Source: a virus. From it: a stretch of 23,292 bases of DNA. Positions 20,616 to 23,292 of the stretch are shown here, in pieces. The notes beneath the pieces were generated by a model, which saw nothing but the letters and a program-made list of their open reading frames with translations, made no database searches and was not told where the DNA came from. The stretch's first letter is position 1; each line of letters opens with the position of its first letter. Made by a program: the position numbers and the translations under genes. The DNA lies in the IMG/VR virus record IMGVR_UViG_3300009167_000033, positions 1-23,292 of that record. The stretch is one strand, 5' to 3'.

Positions 20616-21010
20616 ACTGCACCCACACAAGCGATTCATTCTACCCGCCCCGATTTGAAGAGGATCCATGTCCACTATGCGAACTCGATCGGCTGCGCCG
20701 CGAACTGGCCGAGGCGCGGGCGGATTGCATAGAGCTGCATAAAATCGCGACTGAAGTCACTGCGCTAGGTGAAATCGCCGCGAAGCAAAACGAGGCGGCG
20801 CATGTCGAACTGGCCGAGGCGCGACGGCGCGAGTCTGAGTATCACGGTAAAGCCGCTGCGATGATGGTTCAGCGCGACGAGGCGCGGGCGTTGCTGAGAG
20901 AAGCGAAATCTTGGGTTGAGGCGCACGGAAAATCCAAACGTAGACACCGGGATGCCATGTCGTTGTTGTCTAGCATCGACGCCTTCCTCGCAACGGATCA
21001 ACCGAAATGA
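20612..21010 (+). CDS. Coiled-coil protein with N-terminal zinc knuckle (132 aa)
   Basis: It starts MNCTHTSDSFYPPRFEEDPC, with Cys3, His5 and a CPLC pair (residues 20/23), a plausible zinc site. Then comes a long heptad-like helix rich in E, R, A and L (LDRLRRELAEARADCIELHK, VELAEARRRESEYHGKAAAM). Similar 'DPCPLC--D-LRRELAEAR' proteins are found in many phages and have no known function. The DNA here is richer in gcg/gag than its neighbours, perhaps reflecting acquisition from another source. The start is fixed by the ATGA overlap; a longer frame from 20504 covers the membrane gene in another frame and is rejected. Confidence 0.72.
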   Translation: MNCTHTSDSFYPPRFEEDPCPLCELDRLRRELAEARADCIELHKIATEVTALGEIAAKQNEAAHVELAEARRRESEYHGKAAAMMVQRDEARALLREAKSWVEAHGKSKRRHRDAMSLLSSIDAFLATDQPK

Positions 21011-21075
21011 TCTTGAGTCTTCTCGTGCTGATAGCTCTAATTGCGTGGATCATGTGGGGATCACGCATTGATTAG
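21007..21075 (+). CDS. 22-residue hydrophobic mini-protein
   Basis: MILSLLVLIALIAWIMWGSR followed by ID: one transmembrane helix with a tiny charged end. It begins in an ATGA overlap with the coiled-coil gene, which would let terminating ribosomes restart. There is no independent ribosome site. The open frame is short enough to arise by chance, but the coupling and the perfectly hydrophobic composition favour a genuine micro-protein. Confidence 0.45.
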   Translation: MILSLLVLIALIAWIMWGSRID

Positions 21076-21092
21076 GAGTAATACCATCCCCC

Positions 21093-21121
21093 TTGACCTG
21101 TCGCCGCAACATCTTTATAAT
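21093..21121 (+). promoter_or_regulatory. Near-consensus sigma70 promoter
   Basis: TTGACC (5/6) and TATAAT (6/6) are separated by 17 bases. The start would be near 21128, 23 bases before the ATG at 21151. It is the best sigma70 match in the window and would drive the nuclease/ATPase end of the early block. Confidence 0.8.
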
Positions 21122-21150
21122 GCCCCTACATTCCATTTAGGAGATTAGGA

Positions 21151-21333
21151 ATGCTAACAGCAGATCAGTTGAACGATCTTCGCAAACGTGCTCTTGCTAA
21201 TGAGCACGTTTCGCAAGAAGAATTCGCCGCAGCTGTCAAACAGCTAATCGCGGATCGCCTCTCGTCGTTCGAGAAGCCCACGAAAACTTCTTCGAAGAAG
21301 GCAACGCCCGTCAATCTTGATGACCTAATCTAA
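21151..21333 (+). CDS. Small protein with SSB-like acidic tail (60 aa)
   Basis: The N-terminal part is helical (LTADQLNDLRKRALANEHVS, then QEEFAAAVKQLIADRL), followed by a Ser/Thr/Lys-rich linker (KPTKTSSKKA) and the tail PVNLDDLI. Helix-linker-acidic tip is the layout of proteins that dock onto partners via the tail. Its tail closely matches DVSLDDLA of the protein at 14905-15396. Strong expression is expected because a near-consensus promoter lies 30-58 bases upstream and AGGAG seven bases before the ATG. I recall similar short proteins in other phages but no function. Confidence 0.75.
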   Translation: MLTADQLNDLRKRALANEHVSQEEFAAAVKQLIADRLSSFEKPTKTSSKKATPVNLDDLI

Positions 21334-21342
21334 GGGGGAGTT

Positions 21343-22239
21343 ATGGAATTTCCCCGAGTGATCTCGTCATCAATTCGAGAGTCCTTCTCGCGTTGCCCAC
21401 AAAAGTTCTATTGGGACACCATCGTCGGGCTTGTGCCGAAGGGCGCGCCAAGTGTGCACCTCGCTGCCGGCTCCGCCTACGCCGCCGGGCTCGAAGCAAT
21501 GCGCAAGTCATACTACTCCGAAGGAGACTATGACAAAGCCATTGCTCTCGGGCTCCAAGCACTCATCATCGCCTACGGCCCGCACGATCCCGAACCCTGG
21601 GAGACTAAGACACTTGAACGCACAATCGCCGCGTATGTTGAACACCTGGTCCAATACCCTCCGGCTACTGATCACATTAAGCCTTCTCAGGGCATCGGGC
21701 CTCGTGTTGAGTTTAGCTTCGCTCTCGAACTCCCTTACAAGCATCCTACTACGGGTGAGCCGCTCCTGTTTGCGGGCCGCTTCGACCAGCTTGCAGAGTT
21801 CAACGGCGCGCTCTTCATCTTCGATGACAAGACAACAGGAAGCATCAGCAAGTATTGGCGACAGCAGTGGGACCTTCGGTCGCAAATAACAGGCTATGTG
21901 TGCGGAGCGCAGGAGCTTGGCTATAACGTCATCGGTGCCATCATCCGTGGCATGAGCATCTTGAAGACGAAGTGCGACACCCAAGAGGCCATCACGCACC
22001 GGCCGCAGTGGATGATTGACAGGTGGAAAACCCGTCTCTATTATGACGTGGAACGGATGCTCGACTGCTGGGCAAAGAACTATTGGCCGCATCAAGGCGA
22101 GGAGAATGGGGGCTGCACGACCTACGGCCTGTGCAACTTCTATGCCCTGTGCACAGCCCAGCAGCCCGAGCATTATATTGATGTGGGGTATGATCGAATG
22201 AGGTGGGATCCCATTGAAAGGGAGATGAAAGACTCATGA
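21343..22239 (+). CDS. RecB/Cas4-like PD-(D/E)XK exonuclease with probable Fe-S cluster
   Basis: A 298-aa nuclease. Key residues visible are Cys18 in SRCPQKFYW, Asp148 in AGRFDQL, the D-x-K pair in IFDDKTTG (Asp161/Lys163), and the QxxxY motif in RSQITGYVCGAQELG (Gln181/Tyr185). The C-terminus has CTTYGLCNFYALC (Cys258, 264, 270). One early cysteine plus three late cysteines is the arrangement that holds a 4Fe-4S cluster in AddB- and Cas4-type nucleases. Such phage enzymes resect DNA ends to make 3' single strands for annealing or recombination. The gene follows the SSB-tail-like protein by nine bases and is coupled by ATGA to a zinc-ribbon gene; the Sak4-like ATPase lies 490 bases further on. 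Confidence 0.88.
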   Translation: MEFPRVISSSIRESFSRCPQKFYWDTIVGLVPKGAPSVHLAAGSAYAAGLEAMRKSYYSEGDYDKAIALGLQALIIAYGPHDPEPWETKTLERTIAAYVEHLVQYPPATDHIKPSQGIGPRVEFSFALELPYKHPTTGEPLLFAGRFDQLAEFNGALFIFDDKTTGSISKYWRQQWDLRSQITGYVCGAQELGYNVIGAIIRGMSILKTKCDTQEAITHRPQWMIDRWKTRLYYDVERMLDCWAKNYWPHQGEENGGCTTYGLCNFYALCTAQQPEHYIDVGYDRMRWDPIEREMKDS

Positions 22240-22583
22240 TTCCTTTCTCCATCTTTCTCGGGGACGAGTACCTAGGAGATGGGATGCAGTCTCACCCCGA
22301 ATCAATCCACTATTTCTGCCGCAAATGTGGCACGATCTGGGCTCGTCTCATCTCATCCCAACCCTCATACCACTTCACCGTCACAGGTCACTGCGAAGCT
22401 TGTGATGACGACGCAATGTGGGCGGCCCCGCTCCTGTGCGAAGGACAACGCTTCCGCATTCTCCGTTTCCCTATTGCTGCGCTCCGCCGGGACTTCTTAT
22501 ACCTCATGGATAAGTTGTATCCCGCCCCCGTTATCTCTAATAATCTGCCCGGATCATCCCATGACCAACATAAAGCGGCTTGA
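22236..22583 (+). CDS. Zinc-ribbon protein (115 aa)
   Basis: Two CxxC knuckles (residues 28/31 and 53/56) lie in YFCRKCGTIWARLIS and GHCEACDDDAMWAAP, a treble-clef or zinc-ribbon pattern. The rest is unremarkable: a short N-terminal region and a C-terminal segment LRRDFLYLMDKLYPAPVISN. It overlaps the nuclease stop by four bases (ATGA) and its end overlaps the next gene by 23 bases. No specific family. Its position inside the recombination module suggests a DNA-binding accessory. Confidence 0.7.
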   Translation: MIPFSIFLGDEYLGDGMQSHPESIHYFCRKCGTIWARLISSQPSYHFTVTGHCEACDDDAMWAAPLLCEGQRFRILRFPIAALRRDFLYLMDKLYPAPVISNNLPGSSHDQHKAA

Positions 22584-22749
22584 CCGCCTCATCGTCCGCC
22601 TCGTCTTTGTCCGCAACCTTCTCACCAAATACGAGGGCCAACTCGACTTTGACCTCGACCTTCATTCTACCGAAGCCGAAATCAACCAACTCTATGAGAC
22701 TGCTTTGATGCAGTCAGAGGAGATTCCAAATGACAATGCCAGGGACTAA
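22561..22749 (+). CDS. Small helical protein before the ATPase (62 aa)
   Basis: MTNIKRLDRLIVRLVFVRNL begins a basic helix, followed by LDFDLDLHSTEAEINQLYET and a polar end. Two helices, possibly dimerising. The start has only a weak GGAT site and overlaps the preceding gene by 23 bases; its own end overlaps the ATPase start by 20 bases. Not recognised. Such tightly overlapped small genes are frequent in this early block. Confidence 0.6.
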   Translation: MTNIKRLDRLIVRLVFVRNLLTKYEGQLDFDLDLHSTEAEINQLYETALMQSEEIPNDNARD

Positions 22750-23292
22750 CACCCTACTCATCGGCCCGCCCGGATCGGGCAAGACGCACTCCATACGCAC
22801 GCTTCTCGACGCCGGCCTCGAAGTCTTTTGCCTATTCACCGAGCCGGGCATGGAAGTCCTCGGTGACACGCCAGTCGACAAGTTGCATTGGCACTACGTG
22901 CCGCCATCCCAACCATCCTGGGACGCAATGATCGACAACGCCACCAAGGTTAACACCTTCGACGCAGGAGCCCTGCAAAAGATGGCAGGGATGAACAAAC
23001 GTGAATACGCCCAATTCATCGACGTCCTCAAAGTATGTAATGATTTCTCTTGCCAACGATGCGGAAAAGTCTTTGGTCCCATCGACAAGTTCGACACAGA
23101 CAGAGCCTTCGTATTCGATTCCCTCTCGGGCCTCAATATTATGCTCCTCGACCTTGCCGTTGGAGGCAAGCCTATACGGACCCAACCAGATTGGGGAGTG
23201 GCAATTGACACAGAGGAGAAATTCCTCAATCGACTCGCCCTCGGGATGCGAGCTCATTTTGTTCTTATCTCCCACGTTGATCGACAGACTGA
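22730..23292 (+). CDS. P-loop ATPase, Sak4/RecA-like (3' end cut by window)
   Basis: The first 187 codons are visible. Walker A is GPPGSGKTH (about residues 12-20), Walker B is RAFVFDSLSGL, and the strand HFVLISHVDRQT near the edge would carry the sensor-like segment typical of this ATPase family (AAA_24/Sak4), which phages use for single-strand annealing and RecA-like recombination together with an SSB. An unusual insertion with three cysteines (CNDFSCQRCGKVFG) sits between the two Walker motifs and may bind zinc. AGAGGAG seven bases before the ATG supports the start. It follows the Cas4-like nuclease in the same operon, a common pairing. Sak4 versus another NTPase group cannot be settled without the missing end. 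Confidence 0.8.
   Translation, partial: MTMPGTNTLLIGPPGSGKTHSIRTLLDAGLEVFCLFTEPGMEVLGDTPVDKLHWHYVPPSQPSWDAMIDNATKVNTFDAGALQKMAGMNKREYAQFIDVLKVCNDFSCQRCGKVFGPIDKFDTDRAFVFDSLSGLNIMLLDLAVGGKPIRTQPDWGVAIDTEEKFLNRLALGMRAHFVLISHVDRQT

Noticed and set aside
21508-22173. 221-codon minus-strand frame inside the Cas4-like nuclease
   Set aside because: Antisense shadow of a gene with intact catalytic motifs; no ribosome site or operon context.

Overview
The window is an internal segment of a tailed bacteriophage genome (Caudoviricetes) with a podovirus-like gene set. The evidence is a large terminase, portal, scaffold, an SU10/DUF5309-type major capsid protein, a head-tail adaptor, a tail-stabilisation-like protein and a fibre with no sign of a tape measure, sheath or tail tube. 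No integrase, repressor, tRNA, transposase or CRISPR array is visible. Host cannot be named from sequence alone; consensus sigma70-type promoters and Shine-Dalgarno sites (GGAG, AGGAG, GGTGAG) point to an ordinary, probably Gram-negative, bacterium.

Layout. Positions 1-13687 hold one leftward (minus strand) late block. In transcription order it reads: small terminase, a PD-(D/E)XK nuclease, large terminase, two small membrane proteins (a Thivi_2564-like protein and a holin-like protein), a zinc-ribbon protein overlapped by a second reading frame, a DUF6496 protein, a secreted FN3-like protein, portal, a small portal-overlapping protein, scaffold, major capsid, a hairpin terminator/attenuator, a membrane/coiled-coil protein, a lysozyme-like protein, head-tail adaptor, fibre, tail-stabilisation-like protein and three small virion-type proteins, the last cut by the window edge. 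Most junctions are 1-4 nt overlaps, implying translational coupling.

Positions 13688-15775 form a control region. It contains a divergent intergenic stretch with a G-rich tract, a rightward promoter, and two paralogous small proteins encoded convergently (14024-14491 on + and 14905-15396 on -). The paralogs are separated by a 71-aa gene and two intrinsic terminators. Next comes a 200-bp array of helically spaced GGCTTAT-type repeats arranged as nested inverted repeats around an AT-rich core. This array is the best candidate here for a replication origin or a master regulatory site.

Positions 15776-23292 hold a rightward early/middle block of densely overlapping small genes, many with Cys-pair zinc ribbons, around three recognisable DNA-metabolism proteins: a complete UvrD/Rep-type SF1 helicase, a RecB/Cas4-like PD-(D/E)XK nuclease with a probable Fe-S cluster, and a P-loop ATPase resembling Sak4-type recombinases, cut by the right edge. 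Together these suggest a recombination-linked replication module. Several early proteins share a short acidic-hydrophobic motif (NLDDL, DLSEFLP, NLDEF), which might dock them to a common partner. No DNA or RNA polymerase gene is seen in this segment.
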